A stretch of 64,000 nucleotides of DNA from Helicoverpa zea (taxonomy: Eukaryota; Arthropoda; Insecta; Lepidoptera; Noctuidae): assembly GCF_022581195.2 (NCBI RefSeq), contig NC_061482.1:4774001-4838000 (forward strand). The letters run 5' to 3'. Within the stretch, counting starts at the first letter, position 1, and every line of letters starts with the position of its first letter. The translations under genes were made by a program, and so were the position numbers. The notes beneath the pieces are model-generated. The model made no database searches, had not been told where the DNA came from, and saw nothing but the letters and a program-made list of their open reading frames with translations. Of this stretch, positions 38,360 to 49,180 are shown in pieces.

Positions 38360-41300
38360 GCCGTGGGACGCCGGCTTAGAATTGCGCTCCCCCCAAATCA
38401 TCCCGTGGGTGTCGTAAGAGGCGACTAAGGGACAAACCGGAGGTCGGGCAGCAGCGTCCTCCGCGTACTGCATACCCTCACTGCGATCGCCAACCCGCCT
38501 GCCAAGCGTGGCGATTAAAGGCAATTACCCCCCAATGAGAAGCACAGAAACCAGGCCCCCAGTCCCCGGCAGCTCCGCTATCCCTGGCGCGGGTAGCGGT
38601 CAAGGTAACGGCGGAGCAGGGGGTGCTAAGAATCTCCGGAAGAGATCCGGCTACCCACCCCCACGACGACTGACCCTGGTAACACACAACATACGCACAT
38701 TGAGGACTGACGAAAAGATCTGCGAGCTGGAAGAGGAGTTGAGCAAGTTACATTGGGACATTATGGGGTTATGCGAAGTCCGTAGAGAGGGAGAGGACAC
38801 CGTAACCCTGAAGTCTGGTAACCTGCTCTACTACCGGGAGGGACACCAAAAGTCCCAAGGTGGTGTCGGGTTTCTCGTTCACAAGTCCCTCGTAAGCAAC
38901 ATAACAACCATCGACAGTGTGTCGAACAGGGTGATATACCTAATACTCAGAATATCCGAAAGATATTCGCTGAAGGTCATTCAGGTATACGCACCGACCT
39001 CGTCACACTCCGATGATGAGGTGGAGACTATGTATGAGGACGTAAGTAGGGCCATACATAGTTCCAAAACCCACTTCACTGTTGTTATGGGGGATTTTAA
39101 CGCTAGGTTGGGCAAGAAAAGCGGTGATGAGTTGAGAGTGGGGCAATTTGGATATGGGCAACGGAACCATAGGGGACAGAGGCTGGCTGACTTTCTGGAG
39201 AAAGAGGAACTCTTCATGATGAACTCTTTCTTCCAGAAGCCGCCTCACAGGAAATGGACCTGGTTGAGTCCCGATGGTTTCACGAGAAACGAGATAGACT
39301 TCTTCATGACCGACAAGAGACGGATATTCAGTGATGTCTCTGTGATCAACAGGGTAAAAACCGGAAGCGATCACCGAATCGTAAGAGCCTCACTGAATAT
39401 CAATGTTAAACTTGAAAGGTCCAGTCTGATGAAGTCTACGCTCCGACCTACTCGGTCCCATATTCAAAACCCGGAAAGCTTTCAACTCGAGCTCTCTAAT
39501 CGCTTTGCTTGCCTTGAGAACTTAGTGTCAGTGGACGAGATCAACGACGGACTAGTGGAAACTGTCCGCACGGTAGGGTCTAAGTTTTTTAGACCCTGCC
39601 GTAAAAATAGGCCTCAAAAACTAACCGAGCAAACCTTAAACCTCATGGCTGAACGACGCTTGCTACAGTTGCAGTCTTCCCATGATGCGAAGTCATATAG
39701 GCAGCTCAATAGACGAATATCCAAATCCTTGCGACACGATCTGCGTCTCTTTAATACGAATCGTGTTAAAGAGACCATACAGCGAAACCAAGGCTCCAAA
39801 GTGTTCGCAAAGGACAAGTCTATTGGGCAAAGCCAGATGACTAAGCTGAAACGGGAGGATGGCAGCATAGCGTCGACCAAGGCAGAGGTTTTAGGCGAAA
39901 TCGAGAGGTTCTATGGACAGTTATACACTTCGGTCGCAAAGTCCGTTGACAGCTTGGCAGGAGATCCAAGAGCCAAGCTGTCCCGACATTATACCGAAGA
40001 TATCCCGGACATCAGTCTGTACGAGATTAGGATGGCCCTGAAGCAGCTTAAGAACAACAAGGCGCCGGGTGAGGACGGAATCACTTCAGAGCTTCTGAGA
40101 GCGGGTGGAACACCGGCACTTAAAGTCCTCCAGAAGCTCTTTAACTGCGTCCTGTCCGAGGGCAAAACGCCTGAAGCATGGAGCAGGGGTGTGGTGGTGT
40201 TGTTCTTCAAAAAAGGTGACAACAGCCTATTGAAGAACTACAGACCCATCACACTTCTAAGCCATGTTTATAAGCTGTTTTCAAGGGTTATCACGAACCG
40301 TCTCGAGCACAGGCTTGATGACTTCCAGCCTCCCGAACAAGCCGGTTTCCGAAGAGGCTTTAGTACCATAGACCACATCCATACGCTGCGGCAAGTTATA
40401 CAGAAGACCGAGGAGTATAACTTGCCATTATGCTTAGCGTTTGTGGACTATGAGAAAGCCTTTGATTCGGTGGAAACATGGGCGGTACTTGAGTCACTCC
40501 AACGATGCCATATTGACTATCGGTACATCGAGGTGTTGAAGTGTTTGTATAATAACGCCACCATGTCGGTCCGAGTACAGGAGCATAGCACGAAGCCGAT
40601 TCCATTGAGAAGAGGCGTAAGACAGGGGGACGTAATCTCCCCGAAACTGTTTACTGCCGCAATGGAAGACGCCTTCAAGCTCCTGGAATGGCAAGGACTT
40701 GGCATCAACATCAACGGCGAATACATCACTCACCTTCGGTTTGCCGACGACATCGTGGTCATGGCAAAGTCGATGGAGGAACTCAGTATGATGCTCGAGG
40801 GCCTCGACCGAGTTTCACAACGGGTGGGCCTGAAAATGAACATGGACAAGACGAAAATTATGTCAAATGTCCATGTTCAGCCCACCCCAGTCTCTGTTGG
40901 AAGCTCGGTACTCGAAGTTGTTGACTCATATATCTACCTAGGACAAGTAGTCCAATTAGGTAGGTCCAACTTCGAGAAAGAGGTCAACCGCCGAATCCAA
41001 CTCGGCTGGGCAGCGTTCGGGAAACTACGCAATGTCTTTTCGTCCGACATACCTCAGTGCCTCAAGACGAAAGTCTTCAACCAATGTGTGTTACCAGTGA
41101 TGACTTACGGCACCGAAACGTGGTCTCTCACTATCGGCCTCATCTCAAAGCTCAAAGTCGCTCAACGAGCTATGGAGAGGGCTATGCTCGGTGTTTCTCT
41201 ACGTGATCGAATCCGAAACGAGGAGATCCGTAGACGAACCAAAGTGACCGATATAGCCCACCGGATTAGCAAGTTGAAGTGGCAATGGGCAGGCCATATT

Positions 41301-41523
41301 GCTCGCAGAGCAGATGGCAGATGGGGCCGAAAAGTGCTGGAGTGGAGACCACGGACTAGCAAGCGCAGCGTAGGACGTCCACCAACGAGGTGGACAGACG
41401 ACCTTATAAAGGTCGCCGGAAGACGCTGGATGCAGGTCGCTTCCAACAGGTATCTGTGGAGATCAAAGGGGGAGGCCTATGTTCAGCAGTGGACGTCCTA
41501 TGGCTGAGATGATGATGATGATG
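38360..41523 (+). mobile_element. Complete RTE-clade non-LTR retrotransposon
   Basis: The element is 3164 bp and is bounded by a perfect 13-bp direct duplication. It has a short GC-rich 5' UTR of about 148 bp starting GCCGTGGGACGCC, one intact ORF with apurinic endonuclease and reverse transcriptase, almost no 3' UTR, and a 3' tail of GAT repeats (41508-41523) directly after the stop. This layout of a single ORF, tiny 3' UTR and short simple-repeat tail is the known RTE layout. The intact frame and clean duplication indicate a young insertion that may still encode active enzymes. It sits in an AT-rich gap, within the putative LRR-gene intron and in the opposite orientation. Confidence 0.96.
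38508..41507 (+). CDS. RTE endonuclease/reverse transcriptase (ORF, 999 aa)
   Basis: This single-ORF polyprotein would nick target DNA and copy the element's RNA onto it (target-primed reverse transcription). A Gly/Pro/Ser-rich leader (about residues 1-53) is followed by an APE-like endonuclease (about 55-295). Visible motifs are THN (N61), GLCE (E90), QVYAPT (159-163), GDFN (D196, N198), EID (D264) and SDH (D288, H289), which correspond to the family's metal-binding and catalytic positions. A linker leads to the reverse transcriptase (about 500-800) with APGEDGI, NYRPITLLS, FVDYEKAFDSV (catalytic Asp near 647), RGVRQGDVISP and the FADD box (745-748). The C-terminal region has WAGHIAR and RPPTRWTDD, usual in RTE proteins. 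There are no stops or frameshifts. The start at 38508 is the first ATG after the GC-rich leader; another lies nine codons on. Host proteins annotated as craniofacial development protein 2-like usually derive from this ORF. Confidence 0.96.
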   Translation: MAIKGNYPPMRSTETRPPVPGSSAIPGAGSGQGNGGAGGAKNLRKRSGYPPPRRLTLVTHNIRTLRTDEKICELEEELSKLHWDIMGLCEVRREGEDTVTLKSGNLLYYREGHQKSQGGVGFLVHKSLVSNITTIDSVSNRVIYLILRISERYSLKVIQVYAPTSSHSDDEVETMYEDVSRAIHSSKTHFTVVMGDFNARLGKKSGDELRVGQFGYGQRNHRGQRLADFLEKEELFMMNSFFQKPPHRKWTWLSPDGFTRNEIDFFMTDKRRIFSDVSVINRVKTGSDHRIVRASLNINVKLERSSLMKSTLRPTRSHIQNPESFQLELSNRFACLENLVSVDEINDGLVETVRTVGSKFFRPCRKNRPQKLTEQTLNLMAERRLLQLQSSHDAKSYRQLNRRISKSLRHDLRLFNTNRVKETIQRNQGSKVFAKDKSIGQSQMTKLKREDGSIASTKAEVLGEIERFYGQLYTSVAKSVDSLAGDPRAKLSRHYTEDIPDISLYEIRMALKQLKNNKAPGEDGITSELLRAGGTPALKVLQKLFNCVLSEGKTPEAWSRGVVVLFFKKGDNSLLKNYRPITLLSHVYKLFSRVITNRLEHRLDDFQPPEQAGFRRGFSTIDHIHTLRQVIQKTEEYNLPLCLAFVDYEKAFDSVETWAVLESLQRCHIDYRYIEVLKCLYNNATMSVRVQEHSTKPIPLRRGVRQGDVISPKLFTAAMEDAFKLLEWQGLGININGEYITHLRFADDIVVMAKSMEELSMMLEGLDRVSQRVGLKMNMDKTKIMSNVHVQPTPVSVGSSVLEVVDSYIYLGQVVQLGRSNFEKEVNRRIQLGWAAFGKLRNVFSSDIPQCLKTKVFNQCVLPVMTYGTETWSLTIGLISKLKVAQRAMERAMLGVSLRDRIRNEEIRRRTKVTDIAHRISKLKWQWAGHIARRADGRWGRKVLEWRPRTSKRSVGRPPTRWTDDLIKVAGRRWMQVASNRYLWRSKGEAYVQQWTSYG

Positions 41524-41536
41524 AGTTTTTATATTT
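41524..41536. repeat. Right target-site duplication of the RTE LINE
   Basis: This is an exact copy of 38347-38359, directly after the GAT-repeat tail. It confirms the 3' boundary of the LINE. Confidence 0.93.
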
Positions 41537-42779
41537 TACCTGACTTCATTGAGTATATCGGATTTTTCTTTATTCAGATTGAGTCTCCGTACTACTTTGG
41601 ATGCAAAAGTTTTGACATCGACCATCGTCATACTACCTGCAGTTGTGGATATGTTACACGGGTCATCTTTAGGAATTAGGTACCATCCGTCCGAGTTAGA
41701 TATTTAACCCTTCATTACGACATTCCTTAACCAAATACCATTCACGATATGAGGTCTTCCGCTTTCAAAGTTCTGGGTCATCTTGTGTTAGGTGCTATGT
41801 TAATAGATTTCAATACCGTTATCTTTTATTTGCGTTTTTTTTTTCAATAACTATTTTATATTAAAATGCTACAAAATCCGATTAAGCATAACTAATAATT
41901 TTAAGAAAAAAAATGAAAAACAATAGGTACTTCAATTATGAGAGGAAAATTATATTTTTTTATTCAAGATTTACCTGTTACATATCCTTATTTTTATAAT
42001 GAATTGCTCGCCAAGAGCACTGTTCTAAATTATTTGTCTAGACTATCAGTCCCACACAATTAAGTTGTATGGAAAAATATTTTTTAAACTGTTGTTGTTT
42101 ATTTCAAATGTAGAAAGGTGAAACCTTATGACAAATACATACGTGTCGCTATAAGAGCGCGGAATAAATATTATATTATATTTCTGAACACTTATGACAA
42201 GCAATCAAAATAATGCGTAGTTACATTCCAGATTACAAAAAGATGTTCTCTGTTCATGACTGCGTTTCAAAATAAATTCAAAAAATTACGTCGTATATTT
42301 CATAAATGAGACGAAGAGAATAAAATTTGGAAAACAGAAAAATAAGAATTTCCGACTAGGAGACAAACCAACAAACCGTAGCCAGCGATGGCGAAGGATT
42401 CCTACTTTAGATATCACCACACCTATGTGAAGATTTTAATGCCGTAAATTATCTTTAAAACGTTGAATTCTTTGGCCACGAGAAGAATTTCCTGCTATCG
42501 GATTGGAATATTTTCTTGTTTCTCAAGCTTTTATTTTAGCGTCCTTTACGTAGTCTGGTTTCAGACTTTTTTGCTTTTATTTTCATACTTTGCAAAACCT
42601 CGCATGCCTTCTTCTAATTAACAAGGTGGCAAAGTTTATATTGTAAGAATATTTTATTAGAGCTCCGCCAAACCCGGCAATGAACTTGGCAACATTATAA
42701 CGACTTGTATAATTCTTTTGTCCTTATAATAAATTGTTTCAAAACTGGGTAAAATGTTGGCATAACAAACTTTGTTGCT
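41537..42779. other. AT-rich DNA after the LINE, nothing recognised
   Basis: This is very AT-rich with short poly-A/T runs and no coding or repeat signal. Confidence 0.45.
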
Positions 42780-43060
42780 CCAACGATCCATGGAGACGAG
42801 GCGCGGCGTAAGACGTGTTGTGTTTGTTATTTCTGTTGTGTGGGTAACATTATTTGGTAGACGGCGAGTGCCCGTTGGGTGGTAACATATTCAACAATGT
42901 AGTAATACGCTTACGTGCCCGGACTGTCCGCGCTGCAGTGCGGGGTACAGGCGAGGCACACCGTGGGAATATACAGGAACAATGTTTCACTCGAGTGTAC
43001 CTGTGCCGTGCCGACCCGCTCCGATGTGCCATCACTACCACTACTACCTCCTAGCTGCGT
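42780..43060. other. GC-rich segment of unknown origin
   Basis: A GC- and CpG-rich stretch is open in several frames on both strands, ending CACTACCACTACTACCTCC. The composition suggests an old transposon piece or a promoter, but no recognisable domain or repeat partner is present. The open frames are probably a result of composition. Confidence 0.3.
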
Positions 43061-43080
43061 ATTAAAAACCCTCCACTTAC

Positions 43081-43342
43081 CTTTGTACGGGATATTAAAA
43101 GTTAGAACATCGATGAAAATTCCGATACAGATTTTGACAATATCGCTGTCGTCAATAGAATTATAAACAACATGAATATTTATTACATACTTGGCAAATA
43201 TTTGTTGCTTGTAAATCCCGAAACAGTCGTGAAAATGAACATTAGCTGATACAATATTTGAAATCGGAAATTCTATTTTCACTAACGATATTATTTCTCT
43301 TGGGTGTCGTAACGAGCAAGCATAATGTGAACATAAAAACAT
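43081..43342 (-). CDS. Candidate exon ending at a perfect donor, product unknown
   Basis: A minus-strand frame open for 88 codons from 43342 reaches TACAAAG|GTAAGTGG at 43081, an ideal donor. Internal residues such as FPISNIVSANVHF and FNIPYK look protein-like, but no domain is recognised. The frame also runs on past the donor to 42911, so it is not closed by a stop there. There is no clear acceptor; TTGTATCAG near 43240 is a weak option. Could be chance. Confidence 0.18.
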
Positions 43343-44586
43343 AAAGCCTTCACCGCGGCTAATAACTTTAGGTTGTTACTTAAATCAAGAATGCTATTAC
43401 CTATCGCATGAGAATATAGAGAAGAAAAACAAGGATTTGGTTTAGGTATGTACCTAATACAGACGTGAGAAAAGTGTGGACATTACATGAGGCGCAACCA
43501 CGCAAATGTGCTTACTGTTGGGCCGCTATTCTAAGACAAAGTTGAACTACATGGAGCCTTACACGGCTACCTAGACTCGCTTGCGTGTACTCACACTGCT
43601 AATGCATTGCTGAATATGTATTCTGCCGCATCCGCATTTCACTTGTCATGTTTAAGTACCAAGTTTCTTTATCCCGGTTTGAATCTTGTTTCGGGACTGG
43701 ATTTGCTCATCATGAATTGCCCGTTCCCAAAATTCAATTGAAAATGTCTGTTTCGTAGATTTCAAGTATCAATATGGGTCTTGAATCCCCCAAAAATTGT
43801 AACTATGCACATTCATCGCATAAAGAATTCAGAATGTTGACTAAATAATAAACCTGATTATTAATTTGATAGCTGCGCAACAATGAAATCAATATGATGC
43901 AGGCGTGCGGTCACATGACGGATCATCGTCATTAACACCCCATAGTCAGGTGTATAAACGCCATAATCCACGGCCGTTCAGGATATTACCATAATCCCCT
44001 GATCTGCGTCGACGGACTAGCTTCAGTAAAAGAGCCTTCGGTGAAAGCGACCAATCCTCAAATCTCTTGAATTAATCGCCAGTAGAACGCAGGTGATCCT
44101 TTGGATCTCAAATATTTAATTCCAATCCCAACCCTTTTTGTTTTCATTGAAAATCTGAGAAAATCGAGAATCACGACCTTGATTCATAGACGAGGCCTGA
44201 CATTGCTGAAATATTTTTTGTAATTGCAATCGGAGGGCTCAAGTCAAAGCCGCGTTTACCTAAATTTTTCAGTAATGACATATTTTCTTGAAGACTATGA
44301 TATATGTATTACTCTTGGAAAATATTAGGTCCCGAATTTAAACAAACGTGTTATGAAAGACAATCAAAATTTTACAAATATTAATACCTTCAATGGAAAA
44401 TCTCCGTAATGAATGTCGTTTTGTTTGTCCTTTTGTCCATGCGTGGCGGGCAAATATCAAATAGGACCATATTACTCTCTAATCCTAGTAATCACCATAT
44501 CTCTCACGAACGGAAGATTATTGAAACCAATAGAACTTGTTTATGGACAATACATACTAATACACGTGTTAACCAGTGACCCTCAA

Positions 44587-44950
44587 CATCATCATCTGCC
44601 TAGCCTTTTCCCAACTATGTTGGGATCCGCGCCCAGTCTAATCTGATCCAGCTGAGTACCAGTGGTTTTACACGGAGCGACTGTATATCTGATTCTGCAA
44701 CCTAATTACCCGGGCAAACCAATACCCGTTGGTGAAACTGGTGGTCAGACTTTCTGGCTTCTGACTACCCGTTACGACTGCCAAAGATGTTCAAATGACA
44801 GCCGGAACCCACCAATTTTTCGTGCCTTTCGAAACACGGAAGAACTTGTCATAACACCAGTATTTCACCCATCCACGGACCGACCGCGTCAAGCATTGCT
44901 TAACCTTTTGATCGACCAATCAGCTCGGCTCTAACTTAGCCACGAGCTAC
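44587..44950 (+). repeat. Lepidopteran dispersed repeat with CTGAGTACCAGT, copy A
   Basis: The sequence CATCATCATCTGCCTAGCC, then GCTGAGTACCAGTGG, TTCTGACTACCCGTTACGAC, ATGACAGCCGG and TTCGAAACACGG matches a repeat I know as abundant in moth genomes. It is probably a LINE 3' end or SINE-like unit; the class is not certain. Two more copies in the same orientation lie within 5 kb (45349-45580 and 48900-49180). The open frame through it is not a gene. Confidence 0.7.
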
Positions 44951-45348
44951 CAATGACTATTGTTACAAAATATTAATTTAAACCCAATAAGTGCCGAACG
45001 CTAAACTTTTAAGCTAACCGCGTCCCCAAAAAGTAACTTTAATATTTACGCGTTCCTCAGTATCTAAGTACATAGAATGTCGTCAACGTATTCTCGTCAT
45101 CAAAATAGGAAATGTGCCTATAATTACGCCGGAACCGTACCGCCTCAAACCGGATCGCTTGACGCTGGCCTCCGGTAAAAATAGGCTTCTCCACAAACAG
45201 CCTTGTTTCTACAAAAGATGGAAGTTTTTATCCTAAACATTTTGCTTTCACAGCAACATAGTTGTTGGCAGCTTTCAGAGGATATTTTAATATGAACAGC
45301 TTGTTGTTTAACGCCATTATTCAGTAAATATATCATAATCGGCCCAAC

Positions 45349-45580
45349 CATTTCTCAACCGGATTGTAATCAGCACCCTGTCTTGAATGCAGCTGAGTAT
45401 CTGGGTTTTACAAGGCACCCGACTAGTTGTCATATTTCTGTTTTCTTAATCACGACAACTGAAGATGTTCAACTGACAGCTCGGTCTCGTAATCTAACGT
45501 GGCTTCGAACTCCTTTATGATCAAAACTAGTCATCATAGCTGCTTGACCATTGATTGAACGACCCGTGCGGCTGTCCTAA
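45349..45580 (+). repeat. Diverged copy B of the CTGAGTACCAGT repeat
   Basis: Shared landmarks with copies A and C are GCAGCTGAGTA, TTTTACAAGG, GATGTTCAACTGACAGC and GTGGCTTCGAA. It is older than the other two judging by substitutions and a missing centre. Confidence 0.55.
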
Positions 45581-46572
45581 GTTTCATTCATTATATAATG
45601 TTGACATTAAACAAAAAATAAATAAGGTCCTGTATACGAACACAATATCACGCTGTCATATATTTATAACAACAACTTGTCCCTTTTGATTTCCATTTAT
45701 TTTACTTGGAAGAAATTCTTAGGACCACTTTGGAAGTGCCTGTTTAAAAGTTCATTGTACTGAGATACCTTGCGAGCAGTGTTAAAAACTTTTTCAAGTT
45801 TTTTCATTATATTGAAGCAATAAATATTCATGAAGTTCGAAAATGATCTAACCTCCCTAGTCACTCCTTAGTGACGGAATGTCATACAAATCCTTCACTA
45901 AGGAATGGGTTAAGTTATTAGTTATTAAATGTCTCTGAGTGGGGAGGTACGACGTGTCCAGTTGTCTCTAACTGAAATCTTGTTGGGCCCCAAAACTAAT
46001 AAACTGAACCTCGCCTTAGATGCTGAAGCATTTTTAGTTCACAATGAACTAATAAACCGGCCAAGTGCGAGTCGGACTCGCGCACCGAGGGTTCCGTACA
46101 AATGCTGTATAGATAAAAAGTGAGTTTCGCGCCAACCGTTCAGTTTAGAACAATCATAGTTATGGTAATTTCGTGAGAGTCAAAATAGTTAATATTTTTT
46201 ATTTTATAATATAACTAAAATAGTAGGCCAGTACCTTGTAAAAGTTATTTTATTGAAGTTATTTATATACAACATTTTATAGTCATCATACAGAAATCTG
46301 ATTGAAAATAACTAATTATGTCTTAAAGGTCATGGGGCATATCTGACCCGCTTTGTAAAAAGTGGCGGACATGAATCAAAGTAGTTTTAAATCGTGGAGA
46401 ATGGTATGACGTTTCTTTGAATATAAATATTTTATTAAAATTTCATGGAGACGAATGTCCAGGATCGTTTGAAAAATATAAAAGACAAGCAGTTTCAGAG
46501 GATTGTACAGGTTGCAATGCTAGTTTTTATTGTTAAAGACAATTCATAAAGAAGGAAGGTGCCAATCCGGAT

Positions 46573-47638
46573 GACCAGGATCTGATGAGGATCTGGAAAC
46601 CCTGAGAAATCGAGGGCAACTCTTGAATATTGTAGGCACGCATCGAGTCATAACCAGACATGTGAGTGTATTTTTGAGGGTACTGGTAAACAGTGAAGGT
46701 TTGGAGCTGATTTGATTATGGAGACTACAGAGAGTCAAGGGAACTCCCGAACGGTATGTTGCAACTACCACGTGTTTGGGCTTATTTTATTCGTATTGGC
46801 GAAGACTTTCCACAAAGATAGGTTTGACTGCCATTGTGGGATCGACAGCTAAGATCAGATATAGTTATGGGAACTCCTTTACAAATTATAACGTAACCTT
46901 GTGTTGGAGCTTATTTTATTTTAGGTGATGAGAATTCACTACAACTTGGGTTAAAGCAGCCATTGCAGGAATGGGATCTTTTATTTTTGAGGGATTAATC
47001 ACCTAAAGAGCCCCAGTTTCAGGTTTTCTTCGAAACCGCCTGACGACTTGTAGCTGTCGAATTGTAACAACGACTTCTAGAGAGTAGGATTCGGGGCTGC
47101 TGGCTTTACGTTTCTAGAGCCTTGACAAAAGTGTAATTCTGTCCCTTTCTTTGTTTTATAAAGTCGGCATTATTTTATTTTGTAGCATTTTACAAACAAA
47201 TCCAACTTTAAACATATAAAAAAGCAACAAGAAAACAAAAGCTAGAAAGAAATTAAAAAGATGTTAGGTGCATCGGTCTAGAAGTCGGTGTCTAGAGGAT
47301 GCATCTATATTTATTTAGCCACCGAGATCTAGACCGATGCATATAAACAGTTTTCTTGTTGTTTTAGAAGTTGTTTTTTTTTGTAAAAAGTTTTTATTTT
47401 TAACTTTTGTGAAAAGTTCTCGTCAATACGAATAATATAAGCCCAAACACGACGTAACTAAAACATACCGAGTTCTCTCGACTTTCTCACGTCTCCATCA
47501 TTAGATAAGCTCTAAACCTTCACTGTTTGATAGTATCACCAGACATACATCTGAGAATCAAGTTTTAATCCTATGCATGCCTACAATTTCTGATAGTTGC
47601 CCTCGATTTCTCAGGATTTCCATCATCAGATCCTGACC
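46573..47638. repeat. Long imperfect inverted repeat inside the composite element
   Basis: The left arm (about 46573-46818) and right arm (about 47405-47638) are inverted copies that stay alignable over their whole length. Shared segments include CCTGAGAAATCGAGGGCAAC, AACAGTGAAGGTTT and GTGTTTGGGCTTAT. Closer to the centre GCAACAAGAAAAC (47224) pairs with GTTTTCTTGTTG, and a 21-bp stem with two mismatches (47269-47289 with 47321-47341) closes the fold. Part of the left arm is also repeated directly near 46869-46985. A transcript across it would fold into a long double-stranded RNA. Confidence 0.75.
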
Positions 47639-47939
47639 TGATGACAATGGAAATAAACGGCGAGTATACTCTTTCACTACAAAGAAATGATTTCTCAAAT
47701 CCGTCAAACTTGGTCGTTTAAATTCCCCATTGAAATGAGGAAAATATTTGATGTTTACACCTGATTTTCTCTAGATTCCCATGGTTCACATTGATGCGAC
47801 TAATGCCATAGTAAATCCGAGCCTTTATCATTATACTGTGCTATATTTCGTTCGTATCCGCCGTGGGTATGGTTTTCATACTAAGGTGCCCAATGACCTT
47901 GGAATGATTTAAAATTTTTCACAGTTTAGAGGCCATTAT

Positions 47940-48690
47940 ATTTAAGAAGTGTTTGATATGAATTTCACTTTTTATTCAAAACTTTAATATCTCTACGCGT
48001 TCATGTGAAAAAGGGTAGGTAGTAAGTTTATAATTATTAAAAAAATATTTTATGTAATATTTCATGTAAGCAAAAATAATATTTTAATATTTTATGTAAC
48101 TTCAAATTTATCATTTTCGCAATTTTTCCTTTATCTGTACTATATAACGTTGCTTCGTGCCGAATTTTAAGATTCTGAGTTCACGGGAAGTACCTTGTAG
48201 GTTTTGATTCCCTAGCGTGTGACGGAAATTCGTTTAAGGTGTTGGTAAAACTGCTGTATCTTTTGATCGCGTTAACTTAGAAGTTTGATTTTTTCATTGC
48301 TTAAAGGGACAATAGACCTAGGTATTTGGTATAAATTTCAATTTGGTACCTTTATTCGTTCGTGAGAAATAAGGTAGTAAGTTTCATTTTATTAAAATAT
48401 TTTTATTATATTATATAACAAAAAAAATGAGATTTTCGCAATTTTTCCTATATTTGCATTATATAACAATGCTTCATGCCAAATTTCAAGATTCTGAGTT
48501 TACGGGAAGTACCCTGTAGGTTTTGATTCCTTTGCGAGTGTCGAGAATTTGTTGAAAATATCGACATAATCGGTTGTATCTTTTGATTGGCTTGGCTTAG
48601 AAGCTTGATATTTTCACAGCCTAAAGGGACAATAGACCCGAGTATTTCATGTGAATTTCAGCTTGATACATCCACGCGTTCTTAAGATAA
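47940..48690 (+). repeat. Tandem units of about 320-360 bp
   Basis: Two full units and a partial first one are recognisable. Repeated landmarks are AAAGGGACAATAGACC (48303 and 48622), GATTCTGAGTT.ACGGGAAGTA (about 48171 and 48490), and a unit end resembling ACGCGTTC.TG.GA.A.AGGGT (about 47997, 48352 and 48675). The units have diverged by point changes and short indels, so the array is old. Confidence 0.7.
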
Positions 48691-48698
48691 AGGGTCTT

Positions 48699-48745
<47 letters not shown>
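48699..48745. repeat. (GACA)n microsatellite
   Basis: There are about 11 uninterrupted GACA units, then GGACA. The tract sits just inside the right end of the composite element, as is usual for this family, and is likely length-polymorphic. Confidence 0.95.
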
Positions 48746-48899
48746 GGACAACAAAGTGATCCTATAAGGGTTCCGTTTTTTCCTTTCGAGGTACGGAACC
48801 CTAAAAATGCTTCAGGTTCATTAAGAACAGAAACATTGTTCATCATTCTCTTTGACAAAATAAAGTTGCATTTCTCCATTCAGATATCAGTACCGATGT

Positions 48900-49180
48900 C
48901 TCATGTTATCATCATCTTCCGAGCTTATTCCCACCTTCATCTTGTCGGTTTCCAGTCTAACCTGATGCAGCTGAGTACCAGTATTTTACAAGACGTGACT
49001 GCCTATCTGACCTCCTCAACCCAGTCACCCGAGCAATCCAATACCCCTAGGTAAGATGGGTGTCAAACATACTGGCTTCTGACTACCCGTAACGACTGCC
49101 AAGGATGTTAAATGACAGCCGGGAAGTATAGTTTAAAGTGCCCTCCGAAACAGTCATTGGTGTCCAAGATATACTTAGAA
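48900..49180 (+). repeat. Copy C of the CTGAGTACCAGT repeat
   Basis: It contains TCCAGTCTAACCTGATGCAG, CTGAGTACCAGT, CTTCTGACTACCCGTAACGA, ATGACAGCCGGGAA and GTGCCCTCCGAAACAG, aligned with copy A and in the same orientation. It begins about 100 bp after the composite element ends. Confidence 0.68.

Larger units (their letters stand above)
46056..48803. mobile_element. Composite lepidopteran interspersed element (GGTTCCGTAC termini)
   Basis: The left end reads CGGCCAAGTGCGAGTCGGAC and then AGGGTTCCGTAC (46088-46099). The right end is GTACGGAACCCT (48791-48802), its inverse. These two ends with a (GACA)n tract just inside the right end form a dispersed family that I recognise from moth genomes. 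The class is uncertain. A 10-bp hairpin AGGGTTCCGT/ACGGAACCCT followed by CTAA lies at the right end and is reminiscent of Helitron 3' ends, but the 5' end does not help. No coding frame survives. The interior holds a long inverted repeat, a central hairpin and tandem units, listed separately, and may include nested insertions. Confidence 0.7.

Noticed and set aside
44413..44934. Plus-strand frames of 77 and 90 codons
   Set aside because: They lie largely within a copy of a dispersed moth repeat and show no protein domain.
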